The notes below the pieces were generated by a model. The model saw only the letters and a program-made list of their open reading frames with translations, had not been told where the DNA came from and ran no database searches. 64,000 nt of DNA, from contig ML664175.1 of assembly GCA_007570785.1 (NCBI GenBank), positions 8,570,225 to 8,634,224 on the forward strand, written 5' to 3'. Source of the DNA: Antilocapra americana. Its lineage: Eukaryota > Chordata > Mammalia > Artiodactyla > Antilocapridae. Below are positions 36,536 through 50,425 of this stretch, piece after piece (positions within the stretch are counted from its first letter, which is position 1; each line of letters opens with the position of its first letter). The translations under genes were made by a program, and so were the position numbers.

Positions 36536-39069
36536 CCATCATGTTGACCCTCTCGTGTTTCATCTTCTCCAGATGTCTGGCTGCAGTTAACTCAGAAGCA
36601 GTGTCTCCATCATCGACTTGAATTGTTGTCCACTGTGGAGCCCATACAGGAGGTGTTTTTCAACTCTCTCCTTAGAAGATGCTTTTTTTTTTCAATGCAG
36701 TTTCCCTTTTCTTTGAACTCTTCTCCAAAATGTCTCTGCAGGCTTCCAGAGTCTTCTTATTCACAGCCTTTATCCTAAATCACACACTTCAATCTACCTC
36801 CTACTCAACTACCAAATTATCCTCAGTCTCCCAGCTCCTACCTCTGTTTATTGGTTATAGTATCATTTCAGCCCTTGGACCTTAGCTTTCTCCAGCTCTA
36901 AGACCTGGCCTCACCCCAGGACCACGATTTGGTCCACAACTCTCAGTTAAGATGCTTTCTGCTATTCTCAGTAAATATACTCTATATAATTCAGCTGATC
37001 CAGAGGAATACAAGTCCTTATGACCAATGTTTCCCCCACTCCAGGTGAACTCACAAGCTGAATCCAGACCACTCTGAGAATCAAGCCAAGTAAGAGGAGT
37101 CTTTCAGGGTTCTCCATAAAGTCGTGAAAATCTGCAGTCTAGTTCAGAAGAAATGACTGAGATAGTTAAGGGTCAGTCCCCTGCCTGTGTTGCTGGAAGA
37201 ATACCTAATGAGAACCAGCTCTTGGTTTTGAGGAAGAGAGAATCATGAATATTGTTTTATCTTAAACACTTTCCCAAGTCCCCTGGCAGTGATTACTACA
37301 AACAAATGTTCTTTCTTGGATGTGAAAACCTGATTGCCCTTATGGCAAATGGCCCCTAGCAGAAGACAGGAACTCCCAACTCTAAGGTAGCTTTATAAAT
37401 GGAAAACAAGAGCCCTCCAAAAATTAGGAATACCTATGCTACCCATAGATATGATTCACAAGAAATACTACCTAGTGAGTATCTGTTGGTGCAAAAAATA
37501 AATAATAAAAGAAACCTAAAGCCTTAAATCTAATATGGCTGTCTTTGTCCATTCTCCTATGGACTTATGTTCTGAGTAAATATATTTTTATTCAACTAAG
37601 AAACATCACTGCAATATTAGATCCAGAAAATTGATTGTTCCTTTTCTACTTACTGATATTTTGAGAAAGTGTGGTCATTTAAAACTCTCCAAGCATAATT
37701 TTGGGGAAATGAAACTATCCACCAAGAGCTCAATGGATTCAAGCCATAATTACCCTGCACGAGGCTGCAACTAAATGGTCTCTCTTTTTATAAAACGAAG
37801 ACTTTAAGGAAGAAATGTTCACCTTCAGGTCAATTTAAACTGTCCTGTTCCTCCCATAGGAAAGCAGCAGCAGTCACCATCCTCCCACTGTTAGCCCCAA
37901 GCTATTCCTCTTAACATTATAATATGCTGGAATCATCACCAAGCCAGATCCTGCCCCTTTTCTGAACGTGTGAGTCATCTAAAAACTGGTCCGGGTCAAA
38001 GGAGATGTCATCTGCTGGTCATGCTAAAACAGAACTAGAGGAAATGTATTGAGAATTTGCTTCTAGGCACAGCTCTGCCTTTAATTGGATACATGATCTT
38101 GGGCAAGTTTATTAGGCCTTTGTGAGTTTCAGTTATCTGTCACAGGGGAATATGTGCTCTACAGACCGTTCAGGACTGCTATACACCTGAAGTGAGAGAA
38201 GTGTACGAAAATGCTTTAAAAACTTTAGACCTCTGTACAAATACCAGATTACCATCTCTGAGTGGAATCTCATGGTAATGGACTTACTTCCAAAGATTTC
38301 CATAATCTAAATCATACTTACCCCATTTCTAGGTGTGTAATCTGAAATTGTTTCTTGATACTTCATTGATGGGAAATACCCCAATCATCCTTATAAATAG
38401 GTTTATTTCACTATTTTCTTTCACATGGGTTTTCCATTCAAATTAAAAACTCTCTGCCTCCTCCTTCTCTTCCAGAACTCCAATTATTCAGATGTTTGCC
38501 TCTCTGATGGAAATTGACAACTCTTATAGGCTTTCTTCCTTTTTTTTTCAATCGTAATAAATTAGAAAATGAGAGGGAATTACTTTTCTATTCCTATCCT
38601 CCAAGTTGCTGCTGCTTTCTTTCATCTGCTCTGCCCTGCTACAGATGCTCTGTATTGCACACTTAGTCTTACTCATTCAATCTTTCAGCTCCAGAATTCA
38701 TGTAATTCTTTTTATATTTTCATTCTCTTTGGTAAAGAACTTCTGTCCATTAATTTTATTCATTGAATGGCCTTTCTGAGTTTTCTTGTAACTTGTTGAA
38801 TTTCTTCGTAACAGTTACTTCAAATCGTCATCATTTAGACCACAATATTCCATACCTTTGAGTTTGGCTATGGAAGAACTACTGTTTTCTTTTAGTGATC
38901 ATGTATGTCCTTGATTTTTCATATCATTTGCAGTTACTTCTGCTTCTGCCTCTGAAGTAGCAAACATGTTAACTCAGCTTTTATACTTTACCTGGCTCTT
39001 AATATTCACCAGACTGGCCATTTGAAACCTGCCTTTCGTATTCTAGAAGGTGGTGCTTCTAGAATAGCT
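36536..39069. other. No gene recognised
   Basis: Unique-looking AT-rich sequence. The stretch 38450-39069 is T-rich and may belong to the same old LINE-derived block as the next entries. Confidence 0.4.
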
Positions 39070-39640
39070 ATAGCTCATTTTTGGCTTCTCATTTGCCAAC
39101 CAGCCATGGTCTGTTCCTAAGCACATTCCCTACCTACTGGACTTTGCTCTCATAGAGGCATTCAGGAGCACATACAAGGATCCAGCAGTGGGTTAGGTGA
39201 GTGAGGTGTGTGCTTGCTACTGGGGCTTGGGAGTGCCCTGCCCAAGCCTTTAAGACCAGTTGTCAGCCTGTGGCTTTCATGCATGCAAGCCCTGCTGGCT
39301 TTCAAAGCTATGTGCTCTTGGGGCCCAGTCTCTCAGCTCCAGGTCTTACAAGTTGGAGTGGCAATTTCAAACCCTGTGTTCTTCAGAGAGAATCAGAGTT
39401 GTGAGTTCCCTCTTGACTGTGAGTCACTGTGCCAGGAGTAGGATTCAGGGAAAGGTAGTGTCAGTCTCTCCTACCCATTTTGATGTGAGTTTTTCCTTCC
39501 TTGCCTGATGTACAGGAATTGCTCAGCTAGTTTTGGGTTTCTTTCATAGGGAACTATTCTCTACATAGCTGTAGATGTGGTATGTCCATGGCAGCAGGTG
39601 GGTTCAGGACCCTCCTACATTGCCATCTTGATCCAATCCC
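39070..39640 (-). mobile_element. L1-type 5' UTR-like segment (antisense)
   Basis: The minus strand begins near 39636 with 'ggatcaagatggcaatgtag', then 'ctacagctatgtagagaata' and 'gaaacccaaaactagctgag', which I recognise as the 5' end of a cetartiodactyl L1-like element. ORF1 and ORF2 do not follow. Subfamily is uncertain. Confidence 0.5.
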
Positions 39641-40204
39641 TTTACTGTTTTGTTCATTTTGCTCCTTTGATTGGATACTTTCAATTGATTTATCTTCAAG
39701 CTCAATGATTCTTTCCTGCTTTTTCAGGTTTATTGGTAAAGCATACTATTGATTTTTATTTTTTTTTTCAGTTCAGTCATTATAGTCTTTAGCCCCAAAA
39801 TTTCTATTTGGTTCTTTTTTAGGTTTTCTCTTTGTTGAATGTCTCATTTTGTTCTTGAACTGCTTTCCTGATATCCTTAAATTATTTGTGTTCTCGTATA
39901 GCTCTCTAAACATTTTTAGAACAATTATTTTGGATTCTTCATTGGGAAATTCCTGAATCTCCCTTTTGGTGGCGGAGCAAACGGTGTTATTTACTGGAGG
40001 CTTACAGTAATTTTTTGGTGGAGTCCTATTTTCCTGGTTCTTTGTGACTCTTGTAGCCTTGTATAGGTGTCTGCATATTTAAAGAAGCAATCACATCTTC
40101 CAGATTTTATGAATTAACTTTGGTAAGGGAAGACTTTTACCTGCAGGTAGGGATACACCCTGTCCATGTAATTCTCTAGGCAAAATGACTGGAGTGGTAG
40201 CCAC
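39641..40204. other. T-rich, probably old LINE-derived
   Basis: Phrases such as 'aatttctatttggttctttt' resemble the antisense 5' region of old L1M elements. No coding signal. Confidence 0.35.
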
Positions 40205-40414
40205 TCTCTTCTCCAATGAGTCAAGACAGTAAAGAATCTGCCTGCAGTGCAAGAGGGTTCAATCCCTACACTGGGAAGATCCCTGGAAAAGTGAATGGCA
40301 ACCCACTCCAGTATCCTTGCCTGGAGAATTCCATGGACAGAAGGTGCCTGGCGGGCTATAGTCCATGGGATCGCAAAGGGTCAGACTCGACTGACTAACA
40401 CTTTCACTTTCTTT
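40205..40414 (+). mobile_element. Bov-tA SINE
   Basis: 'cagtaaagaatctgcctgca' to 'ctcgactgactaacactttc'. The tRNA-like head is degraded. Confidence 0.9.
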
Positions 40415-40419
40415 CAGAG

Positions 40420-41850
40420 ACATACTGGAACATGTTGTGACTCCAGGTCCGCCGTGCAGAGCACCACGTGTTGGGAGGATGGGAGAGCAGCACTGGGTCC
40501 TGGGGACTGGTAAACCTGGTACTCGGGCTCCTGGGAGCCAGCTCATGAACAGCTGTGTAGTTTGGTGAGCACCAGCGCTGTCCAAGAGCTGCAAGGGCTA
40601 TCGAGGTCTGAAGTGGTGCCTCCTCTAGCAGCCAGGGACCAGGGCAGGCAGCCGTGGTGGCTGGAGCTTGTGGTGTGCACACCCTCAGCCACAGGGGCCT
40701 GTGTAGTGGCAACGGCTGGTGGACAGACACACACTTATAGTGGCGTGGGGCAGAGCAGACAGGAAAGGCTGGAGCCAACTACAGGCGTGCTGGCAGCTGC
40801 AGGTGCCCTGGCTGTCATTATGCAGGCCTTGACTGCTGCTTCTCACCGCCGATGCAGGGCAGTGGTAGCCAGCTACGGGGACCAGGCCAGGGCTCTGCAG
40901 GTGCACAGCTGGAAGGACTAGCAGCAGGCGAGCACAGAGCAGGCGGTGACAGAAAACAAGGCCTTCTTCAGGCCCACAAGCGCACCTGCTTTTCTGCAGA
41001 GGGGTGGCAGTTAGTGTGCTCTCCCACGGCTGGACAAGGTCCCCTTGGACACACGCACAGCAGTGGAGGCCAGTGAGTACGAGGCCAGTACACAGCAGAA
41101 GGGGCTCTCTCTGAATGCACACACAGCAGAGGGGCTCAGCTGCAGGAATCTAGGCTGATGTCTTGAACTTGAGTGGCCTCACAGGCCTGGGATGGCTGCC
41201 AGTACAGATCCTGGGCCCCAGCAGGGGCCGGGGCTGTGGGGTGTGAATGGAGAAGGACTCGGGCAGCTGGCATCAGTGAACCTGTGAATACCTGTGGGCC
41301 AAAAGCCATGAAATCTGCAGGGGGTCGGAGGCAGCTCTGCTGGTCCTTGGTTTCCAGTGGGGAAAGCTGTCAGGTTTGTCTGCAGATGAGGTCACTAGGA
41401 GCTATAATTACTCTGGCTGTGTGGTTATTCCTGGCAGCTCCTGCTTCTCCTCTTCGTTCCTGGCCATCTCTGTATGTCTTGGCTTTGCCGGCTGGAGTGG
41501 GGTGAAACTGGTGGAGAACATTCATGCAGTGTCTTGAAAGGCTGGGAAACTGGTCACTCACCCCCACAACCTATTCTGAGGCAAGCTAGCCCCACCTACC
41601 TGGGAAGTTCATTTTTGGTGCTGAGCAGTGCCAGCTTGGGGATGGGATGATGTATACAAACGATGAAGCTGTCTTCTTCCCTTTTTTGAGCTGTTATTCT
41701 CAGGGGTTTTATTCAACTGTGTTCTAAAGTTTAAGTGGACTCCAGAGCACTCTCAGAGATCTTTCTATTCGTAGATAGCGGTCAAATTGTTGATCTTTGT
41801 TGGGAGACAGAGGCTGGGGTCTCCTATGACACTGTTTTGATGACATCATT
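40420..41850. other. GC-rich block, probably old repeat-derived
   Basis: G+C is clearly above the flanks for about 1.1 kb (40430-41560). The block carries loosely repeated words such as 'cacagcag', 'gcacacagcagaggggct' and 'gccagta'. Overlapping frames of 110-145 codons are open on both strands (for example 40685-41122 minus, 40562-40921 plus), as expected for GC-rich sequence with few stops. They show no domain, start context or repeat-free homology that I recognise. The ending near 41810-41850 ('gacactgttttgatgacatc') resembles old L1/ERV internal sequence. An unannotated gene cannot be fully excluded. Confidence 0.35.
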
Positions 41851-42309
41851 CCTGAATTGTACTTCTGAATACTGTCCATCAGCTTCATGGTTTTAATTCA
41901 GTCTTTTCTATCTTGCTCAGTGCCTGCACTAAGGGGTGACATCTCTAAGGACTAAATCAAGGAGCTTCCTAGCGCCAGGTAGAATCTTTCTGATCTTTAA
42001 ACACAAAGTCCAGAATGACTTTGGTTGAAGTCAGTAATTATCCCTGAAATCACCAACTTCATTTGTCTGTTTTATTCTCAAAACCAAGGTGACAGGAGTG
42101 TTCTCTGGGCAGTTAGCCAGCCCTTCCAGTATCATTGCTCTCTCTTCAGTAAGCATGGACTATGGGGTTTGAGATGAGAGCCCAGATGACTCCACAATAA
42201 CTTTCAGAGGCTGGAAGTCCTAATGGTATTATGGGAAAGTTACCCTCTTTTTTCACTGTGGGAAAAAGCACCAGCCTACCAGATTCTTGGGCAGATAAAG
42301 CTGTCAAAA

Positions 42310-42497
42310 AGAACCCCTGCAATATAAACTATTATATATAAAATAGATAAACAATAAGGTCCTACTGTATAGCACAGAGCTATATATAATATTTTGTAAT
42401 AAACTATAATGGGAAAGGATAAATATGTGTAACTGAGTCATTTGCTGTACACTGAAACTCAACATAAGTCAACTATAATCCAATTAAAGAAAAAAAA
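42310..42497 (+). mobile_element. L1 LINE 3' UTR with A-tail
   Basis: 'aacaataaggtcctactgta', 'taaactataatgggaaagga' and 'catttgctgtacactgaaac', ending in an A-run at 42487-42497. Confidence 0.85.
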
Positions 42498-42568
42498 ATC
42501 CTACAGTAGCATATAACCAGATGTATACCCTCCTTTCTTGATCACAACTTCCCAAAAGAACAGCCTGT

Positions 42569-42750
42569 CTTTTTTTATTTTTAATATTTATCCGGCTGCA
42601 TCAGGTCTTAGTTGTGGCATGCAGGCTCAATAGTTGTGGCCAGCAAGCTCAGCTGCCCAGCGGCATGTGGGATCTTCTCAGACCAGAGATCAAACCAATG
42701 TCCCCCATTGAAAGATAGGTTCTTAACCACTGGGCCACCAGGGAAGTCCT
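42569..42750 (-). mobile_element. CHR-type SINE (antisense) with TSD
   Basis: 'ggtcttagttgtggcatgca', 'agatcaaaccaatgtccccc' and 'cttaaccactgggccaccag'. A perfect 13-bp duplication AAGAACAGCCTGT lies at 42556-42568 and 42751-42763. Confidence 0.93.
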
Positions 42751-42763
42751 AAGAACAGCCTGT

Positions 42764-45700
42764 ATCATCATTTTCCATGGCAACTTCCTCCACACTGAGA
42801 GTCACAGTAGTTCGAAGCTGGCTTGAGAAAACCCATAACCTTTATTCCCAAGTTATTCTTCCAAGCAGCCCAGACAATCCCAAGTCATGCCAGCCTTTTC
42901 ACCCCTTCCAGAGGAGAGGGGGAAGGGTCTTTGCTGACATTACAAGAACAGTTTATTCAGCTCTCGTGTGCATCAGTGTGGGACTACAGATCAAAATATT
43001 TTTATAAAGCAACAGAAGAAGCCATGAAAAACACTAATATGTGCTCTCAAACCAAGTGAAGAAATCTCAATACTTTGAAAAGCTTCCCTGTAGTAACACT
43101 GGTCAACATTTCACAAGGCAAGAGGGAAACCACTAAGAAGCAATTTTCTTGGTCAAAGACTAATTTGTCCTTCACTAGAGCTGAAAATCTGAGCAGCATT
43201 TCATAATAGAGTCCCTCAGGAATGATTTGATACAGAATAAGCTACAGTCCCCTCCCTCATTGATCATTCAACAAAGATTTATTGAACATTTACTACATGC
43301 CAGGCTCTCCGGGGGCTCAGTGAGCTTTCAAAGATGAATCAGTCCTGCATCCTTCACCACAGAAATTTGGCCAAACTGGCTGAAAAGAAAACAAAAGCAT
43401 CAGGAGCATCACAATAGTTCCTATCTATCAAGCACTAGGAACTATGATAAGTATTCTCATTTCATCTTCCCCACAACTCTGCCAGAGAGAAATAAATGAC
43501 AGAAGTGAGAGTCAGAGGCTCTGGTAAATTGGGCAGCATATACACAGCTAGCAAGTAGCAGACTTAAGATGCAAAGCAAGGCCACTCTGACCCCAACGTC
43601 TCTAATTTGATGCACACCACAGGACACACTCAGACAAGGTACAGGAAGTCCTAAAGAGAAATTGCATCTCAGCCTTTTTTTCGTTCCTGGGTATCAGACA
43701 CCATCTTCACCTAGGCTCAGCAGTGTTCCTTTATGCACATTTAACATAAAACTTTCCTTGGCCCATGACTAAGCCCAGCAGCTCATTTGTTTCTCATGCC
43801 TACATAAAATCTAGGGAAAGTTACACTGGACTTCGGACTGAACACTTCTAGGTGGGACCCTTCCTCTCCCGAGCGGTCTGTCCTGGGGTAGTAAGTCCCA
43901 CTCTCACCCAGACCGCTATGTGTCCTGTCTGCCCACTTCCCTGCCTGTCCTTCCTCTTTGCTGGGGGACACCTTTGTCATATGGTTGCCTTAGGATTGAT
44001 TCATATCATCCCTTTCCCCGAGAACATGATCTAATCCAAGTGGCCAGAATATTCCATTCCCTGGCCTGAGTGACTGGCTCAGATCATGGAATGGAACCCA
44101 ACCAAATCATTCTCCCCAGGATTTTTCTGCTACCACCAGTCTTTGGCCTCTGGGTGTTAAGTTGGAAAAGTATGAGTTAGGCCTCCATTTGCCATCTTGC
44201 CCCAAACAAGAGCGGAGAGAGAGAGTGGGGGCACACTGACAACATTGTTGTGATCTCAACCTTGCATACCTAGACTAGCCACATAGCAGCTGTCTGCAGA
44301 GTTCTGTGATTACATACACCTCATCACTAAAAAATTGTGGCTCACTCTCAAAATACACACACATGCACGAGTTTATTATATACTTGTGTTGCTGTACCAA
44401 CATACTAAGTAATTAGTTAATACACAAAATACATACATCACAAAAGGTTGATTAAAAGCTAAATATAAATGAAAGTTTTATTGACTTAAAAAATATTCAC
44501 AGCCTACAAGTTGAAACTTATGTTTTATTTGGTAGAAATTTTTAGGACTTAAGCCCAAAGGGAGCATCTCAAGCTTTGTATAGGTTGCTTGAAAGAGCTG
44601 AGCATGGTAAGACCTATAACCTATATCTACTGGTTCAAAAGGCAAGAGACCACTTCTGATGCTTTCCCAATGACATATTAAAATATAATAGTGAACATTC
44701 AGTGTATGTGACAAGCTCTTATATGCACCAACTGAAAAAATAACTACTATCATCCACAATTTACCTACGTGAAAACGGAGTGTTACAAAGTTCAAATAAC
44801 TTGCCTGAATTCAGAGTCGAGATTCAAACAGCATGGTGTGACTTCAAAGCTGTGCTGTATCAGAACTTTCATTTGTTAAAGCAGCATTCTCTCCCGTAGA
44901 TGGTCCTGGCTTCAGTCCCTCCTACCCAGGATCCAGGATCGAATCCCTGGATCTATAGTGACTATATCCCCTTTTAACCCCTTCGCTGACATTCTACCTT
45001 TCTGAATCTCTCAGCTTGTTAGCACAGCACCTTTGCAGGGTCCTACCCTACATGGACTCCTGAGTCTAGCAACCTTCTACTGCCCCCACCTGGCACCTCA
45101 AAGTACAGACTCTGCCACTTCAATCTAGTTCATTCCTTAATGACCAGCAGTCCAATCACCATGTATATAACTAAATATACACTAATGACACCAATTATGA
45201 AGACATGCCTGGAAAGATACACACCCACTTTGGAATAGTGGCTCCCTGGGGATGGAAGGACGGAAATGGGATGACACTGTACAAAGTGAGACTTCAACAG
45301 TATTTGCAATGATTTACTGAAGACGAGGAAAAAACTGTTTAAGACAGGTAGTTAACACACCACTACAGCTCAGATGTCCCTTGCCTAAAGAACACTGTGT
45401 TCAGTCTCTTAGTAGTTTAGAGGAAATAAAATCAGCAAGTACAATTCTTAATCTAGAGAGTTTCTAGATAAGCTTCCATCTAAAATCTGTTTTCCAAAGT
45501 AGCCCATCTTGCCACAAGGCAAATCCTCACTTCCACAACAGTGACTTAGAAAAGGTTAGAGAAACACAGAGGAACAGCTATAAATACTGAACTTACCACC
45601 TAGATGAGTCTGGAAAGAAATGCCTTTCTGAACAACCTAATGATTTCAGTTAATGCACCATGATAAGACGTGCCTTGACAGTTTACTCAGTCTGTAGGAT

Positions 45701-46529
45701 TTTTACTCAGAGCTGTGGACAGCAGAAGAAAACTGTAATTAATGCTAAGTTAATCATCATGCAGGCACTGGGAATTTAATATAGTGCTTATAGAGGATTT
45801 AATTCCTGGACATATTTTTTTATCAACATCTCCTAAACCTTATCTGTGCTTCTGCAGTAAGGTTTCTAAGCTAAAATCCTATGACTGTTTCCACTTGCTC
45901 CACGATAATTAAGCAAAACTGCGTGTTATATTCTATCTGATCCCAGTTCAATTTCAACACCAATTAAATGAGAAATAAATTAACGTGGTACAAATGTGGA
46001 ATCATCACAAGCTGGCACTTACCCACAGAAACAAACCATCCACTAATGAGACAATTACACTCTTTATTTTGGGGAAAATACTTGATGAGATCAAATGGAG
46101 TACACACATTCATGGGCCCCCATAAAGGAGTATGTTACAAGAATGATAGTAGGTTAATTTGAAGAAGCTTTTCTAGCACAGGATATGCAAGCTCTAGTTA
46201 GAAAAATGAGGAGTCCAATGAAAGATTAAAACATACTATCTACCTTGCCCACATGATGCTGTTTGTCCAACCAAGGTAATGTGACTTTCTTTTCCTACTT
46301 TGTTTTATTCACTACTGTATTTCCAGGGCTCAGAACTAGGCTTGGTACAAAGCAGGTTTACATTAAATACCTGCTGAATGTGTGCATGAATGTTTTAGAA
46401 CCAGTAAACTCTAGCTGGAAAGCAGCAATTCATCACATTTCTGTAATTTCTCTTAATACTCCTCCTCAAAATCAGATTACTCAGAAAGATCTCTTAGGCT
46501 GAACTTCTTATGACCATGGAGATGAGATT
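42764..46529. other. 3.8 kb without a gene; scattered MIR remnants
   Basis: MIR-like antisense fragments lie at about 43420-43570 ('ctatctatcaagcactagga') and 44740-44860 ('catccacaatttacctacgt'), and at 46320-46400. The rest is unique-looking and holds no bovine-specific SINE. Confidence 0.45.
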
Positions 46530-46700
46530 TGTCTACAGCAGTTGTCCCAACCTTTTAGGTACCAGGGACTAGTTTCATGCAAGACAGTTTTTCCAAAGAC
46601 CGGGGAGGGAGGAATGATTTCAGGATAGTTCAAGTGCATTACATTTATTGTGCACTTAATTTCTACTCTGATTATATCAGCTCTACCTGAGATCATCAAG
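46530..46700. mobile_element. MER-type DNA transposon remnant
   Basis: 'gcagttgtcccaaccttttaggtaccaggg' in outline, then 'aagtgcattacatttattgt' and 'gatcatcaagcattaga', matches a common mammalian MER DNA transposon whose ends read CAGNGGTCCCCAACC. I am unsure of the exact family. Confidence 0.5.
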
Positions 46701-47103
46701 CATTAGACGCTGGAGATCAGGGACAATGGTCTAGGGGAACAACAATTGTAATATATTTTTGCAAAGGGTCTGGCACTAAAATAATTTGTGGACAGTATCA
46801 TCTTCCATTCAACCAATACTTAACAGGTATCTATTATGTGCTCAGGTGTATATAAAAAGACGATAGAGACCCTGCCTTTTAAAAAGCTTTAGTATGATTA
46901 TTGCTATCTGTTATTACTACATGAGATAAATAGCCCAAAAAAGTCGTAACAACACATAGCACTCAAGGTAGAGTGAATGAAGAAAATATTTGCAAGAGCA
47001 GTCGTCATAAAAAACTATGTAAGAGCAGATATTTGAGATGGATCTTGAAGCACAGGTAGGATCTGACAGGTGGAGACAGATACTACGCTACAGAAAAGCT
47101 CAA
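46701..47103. other. No gene recognised
   Basis: Diverged MIR-like text near 46800-46890 ('ggtatctattatgtgctcag'). Otherwise unique. Confidence 0.4.
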
Positions 47104-47114
47104 GGTAATGCGAC

Positions 47115-47660
<546 letters not shown>

Positions 47661-47675
47661 GGTAATGTGACTTTT

Positions 47676-48242
47676 AATCAAAGATTGGAGACAACTAATT
47701 CTCTGATGAGTAAAGCATGCACATTTAAACTAATAAAAATCCCAGGTGGGCACCTGAGAAAAGTGTCTACAGACACCACAACAGACTTCCACAAACCGGC
47801 ATAATGCCACTGGCCCTGGGTTTCCCTGCAGATAAAATCTGGAGGTTCTTTAGAGGTATTTTATGGCTAATCTTTTAAAGCCCATGATAGCTTAAAAAGA
47901 AGTGGCTACAATATATGAACCAAAAAAGATAGTTAACTATACCCCAGCTTTTCTGATCAGGCTGGATTGGATCTGCCAAAGTAGAGTTCTTAGGAGTTGA
48001 AGCAGTCATAGTGCACTTCTGTCTTTCTGGGACATGTGCTAAGTTAAGGGATCAAATGTCCTCTGACGTCCTTAGAACCCATGGATGTCTAAGTACATGC
48101 TATTCAAAGTATGACACAGATGACTTTCTGGGGTGGATATAGCTCATTACTAAGCAGGCAAGTCCATGCACTCATGTTATAGGAATCAACGACGTCCATC
48201 ACAGAAATGGAGGCACCACATTTTACGATTTTGAAAACCCCA
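47676..48242. other. No gene or repeat recognised
   Basis: Unique-looking intergenic sequence. Confidence 0.45.
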
Positions 48243-48520
48243 ACATTTTTATTGAAGTAGAGTTATAATCTTATATTGGTTTCAGGTGTACAACATAGTG
48301 ATTCAATGTTTTTATAGATTATACTCCATTTAGAATTATTACAAAATAATGGTTATATCTCCCTGTGCTATGCAATAGATCCTTCTTGCTCATTAATTTT
48401 ACACACAGCACTTTGTAGTTCTTAAACCCTTACTCCTATCTTGCCTCTCCCCTTCCCGCTCCCCACTGGTAACCCCTAGTATGTTCTATGCAACTGAGTC
48501 TGTTTCTGAAACCCCCAATT
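48243..48520 (-). mobile_element. L1 LINE 3' part (antisense)
   Basis: 'tttttattgaagtagagtta', 'ggtgtacaacatagtgattc', 'tctccctgtgctatgcaata' and 'ccccactggtaacccctagt'. Confidence 0.85.
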
Positions 48521-49341
48521 GTCACTTTAAAATGTATCATATGCATCTTTCTATGAAATGAGAAACATTTCTGCAGCATCTTTTTCAATGGTTTCAGAAG
48601 TCTACTACTTGATGCACTTAAATAATTTAAACAGCATCTAGCCAGTCCTTATTTAACCAGTCTTTGTTTTCAATGTTGTGCTAAAATATGATCTTTGTAC
48701 ATACATACTCCAGCACAAGATTATTTCTTCAACTGTATTTCTTAAAATTTCTGGGTCAAAATTGGGGGTGGGTTGATTTTTTAATGTTCTTACACCCCCT
48801 TGCATTAGTTTCCACTTGAGACTAGTATCAGCCTTTATACCTGGGACATTCTCTCCCACATTGCACCTTGAGTTGAGGGGGTTATTTCTGTATTTTCTAT
48901 ATCCTGTGATATCCACATATTGTCCACATTAGCGCCTGGCACATAGTAGCAGCTCCATGTCCACTGAATGGATGAATGGATATGTCAAAGAATGGCAGCT
49001 AAAATTTCAAACTGCTTGCAAAATGCTCCTTTGAAACATCCAAAAGGAGCATATTTAAGGTTGATTCTGAAGTAATAAATAGACTGTAAATGTATTTTGA
49101 CTTCAGAGAAGGAAGGGTATTAAGAGGCATATTAAAAGTTCAAGACCTGAACATTACAGGTTCAAATTTACAGGTGGAATAAAGAGATTTTTGTGAAGGA
49201 GATGATGAATTATTTATTAAGTCTCCCTAGCTCTGCTGCTTCTTTATTAGATAACACCTGTTCACTGCCTCATGATTTTACAGCTTCCTTACTGAGAAGA
49301 AAATAATAAATACTGAAAGTTGTCCTCAAGACTAAGAAATT
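48521..49341. other. No gene recognised
   Basis: Mostly unique AT-rich sequence with a short MIR-like word at 48930 ('gcgcctggcacatagtagca'). Confidence 0.4.
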
Positions 49342-49560
49342 TGGGACTTCACTGGTAGTCCTATGTATAAGACTCTGCACTCCCCAATGCAGGGGGCCTG
49401 GGCTCAATTCCTGGTCAGACAAACAGATCCTGCATGCTGCAACTAAGAGTTCACATGCTGTAAAAAGATCCTACATGCCACGACAAAAGACTGAAATTCC
49501 GCATGCTGCAACTAAGACCCGACAAAGCCAAATAAATACTAAACATTTTTTTTTAAAAAC
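49342..49560 (+). mobile_element. CHR-type SINE
   Basis: 'gggacttcactggtagtcct', repeated 'catgctgcaactaaga' units typical of the longer CHR subfamily, and a 3' 'gacaaagccaaataaatact' tail. Confidence 0.85.
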
Positions 49561-50149
49561 TTGAAAGATGCCACTTTGACTAAACGTTCATGTCTCGCGA
49601 TGGAAACATTCCAAAATGATTTTGAATAGTTCATCTGCATTAACACTTTGTACCTATTTATATCTAATTAGCGGACGTTAAACACAAAAGTGATTGGGAA
49701 GCTATGCCTTGGAAGAAACACAAATGAAAATTAAAGAACATGGTGAGGGCCTCATTTAGGATTCAGGAAGTCCTAGCCAGGCCATTCATAATGGTGAGAA
49801 TTAAAGAAGATAAAATATGTAGATCCTGGCAAATGTGGACATGCCATCCTCACTGTTTAATGCCAAGGTCACATCTTTCCAGACAGAATATTAAGTATCA
49901 AACTGATTTTAAAAAATGATTATCTCAGGGGCCCAATTTGTTGTAAAACTCAAGAAATATCCAGTTAACTATCATAGTGTAGTCATTAGGTACTTGGAAA
50001 ATTACATAACCACTGCTGACACTATATACATATCAAGCTAAAAATGTTTCCTTCTGGCTTTTGGCTTAGTTTATCCAATTCCTTCACACGAAAGACTGGA
50101 TTGTTTGAGATCTTGCTTTTTCTTAATGTAGGCATGTATTATGATAGTC
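49561..50149. other. No gene or repeat recognised
   Basis: AT-rich. Confidence 0.4.
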
Positions 50150-50425
50150 ATCCCTCAGTATCAATGGAAAATCGGTTCCAAGATTATGGATACCAAAATG
50201 AGCAGATGCTCAAAGTCCCATGATCAGCCCTCTGTATTTGCAGATTCTGCATCCATGGAGTCAACCAATCACAGGCTGTAAACATAGTACTCAATCCAAA
50301 GTTGTTTGAGTTCGCAGGTATAGACCCCATAGATACAGAGAGCCAACTATTTTGGAAAAAATGTCTAGGTACTAAAAAAATGTCTAGGTATTCAAACCTG
50401 TGTTGTTCAAGGGTAAACTGCATAT
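50150..50425 (+). mobile_element. Tigger-type (pogo/mariner) DNA transposon remnant
   Basis: 'tcatccctcagtatcaatgg', 'ccctctgtatttgcagattc' and 'tgtgttgttcaagggtaaac' match the terminal regions of Tigger-family non-autonomous elements. A small internal duplication of 'aatgtctaggta' lies at 50359-50391. Confidence 0.65.

Noticed and set aside
40685..41122. 145-codon minus-strand frame in GC-rich sequence
   Set aside because: Open frames occur on both strands because GC-rich DNA has few stops; Cys/Leu-rich peptide with no domain.
39070..41850. One large endogenous retrovirus
   Set aside because: No paired LTRs, primer-binding site, polypurine tract or pol motifs could be found; only LINE-like phrases at 39070-39640.
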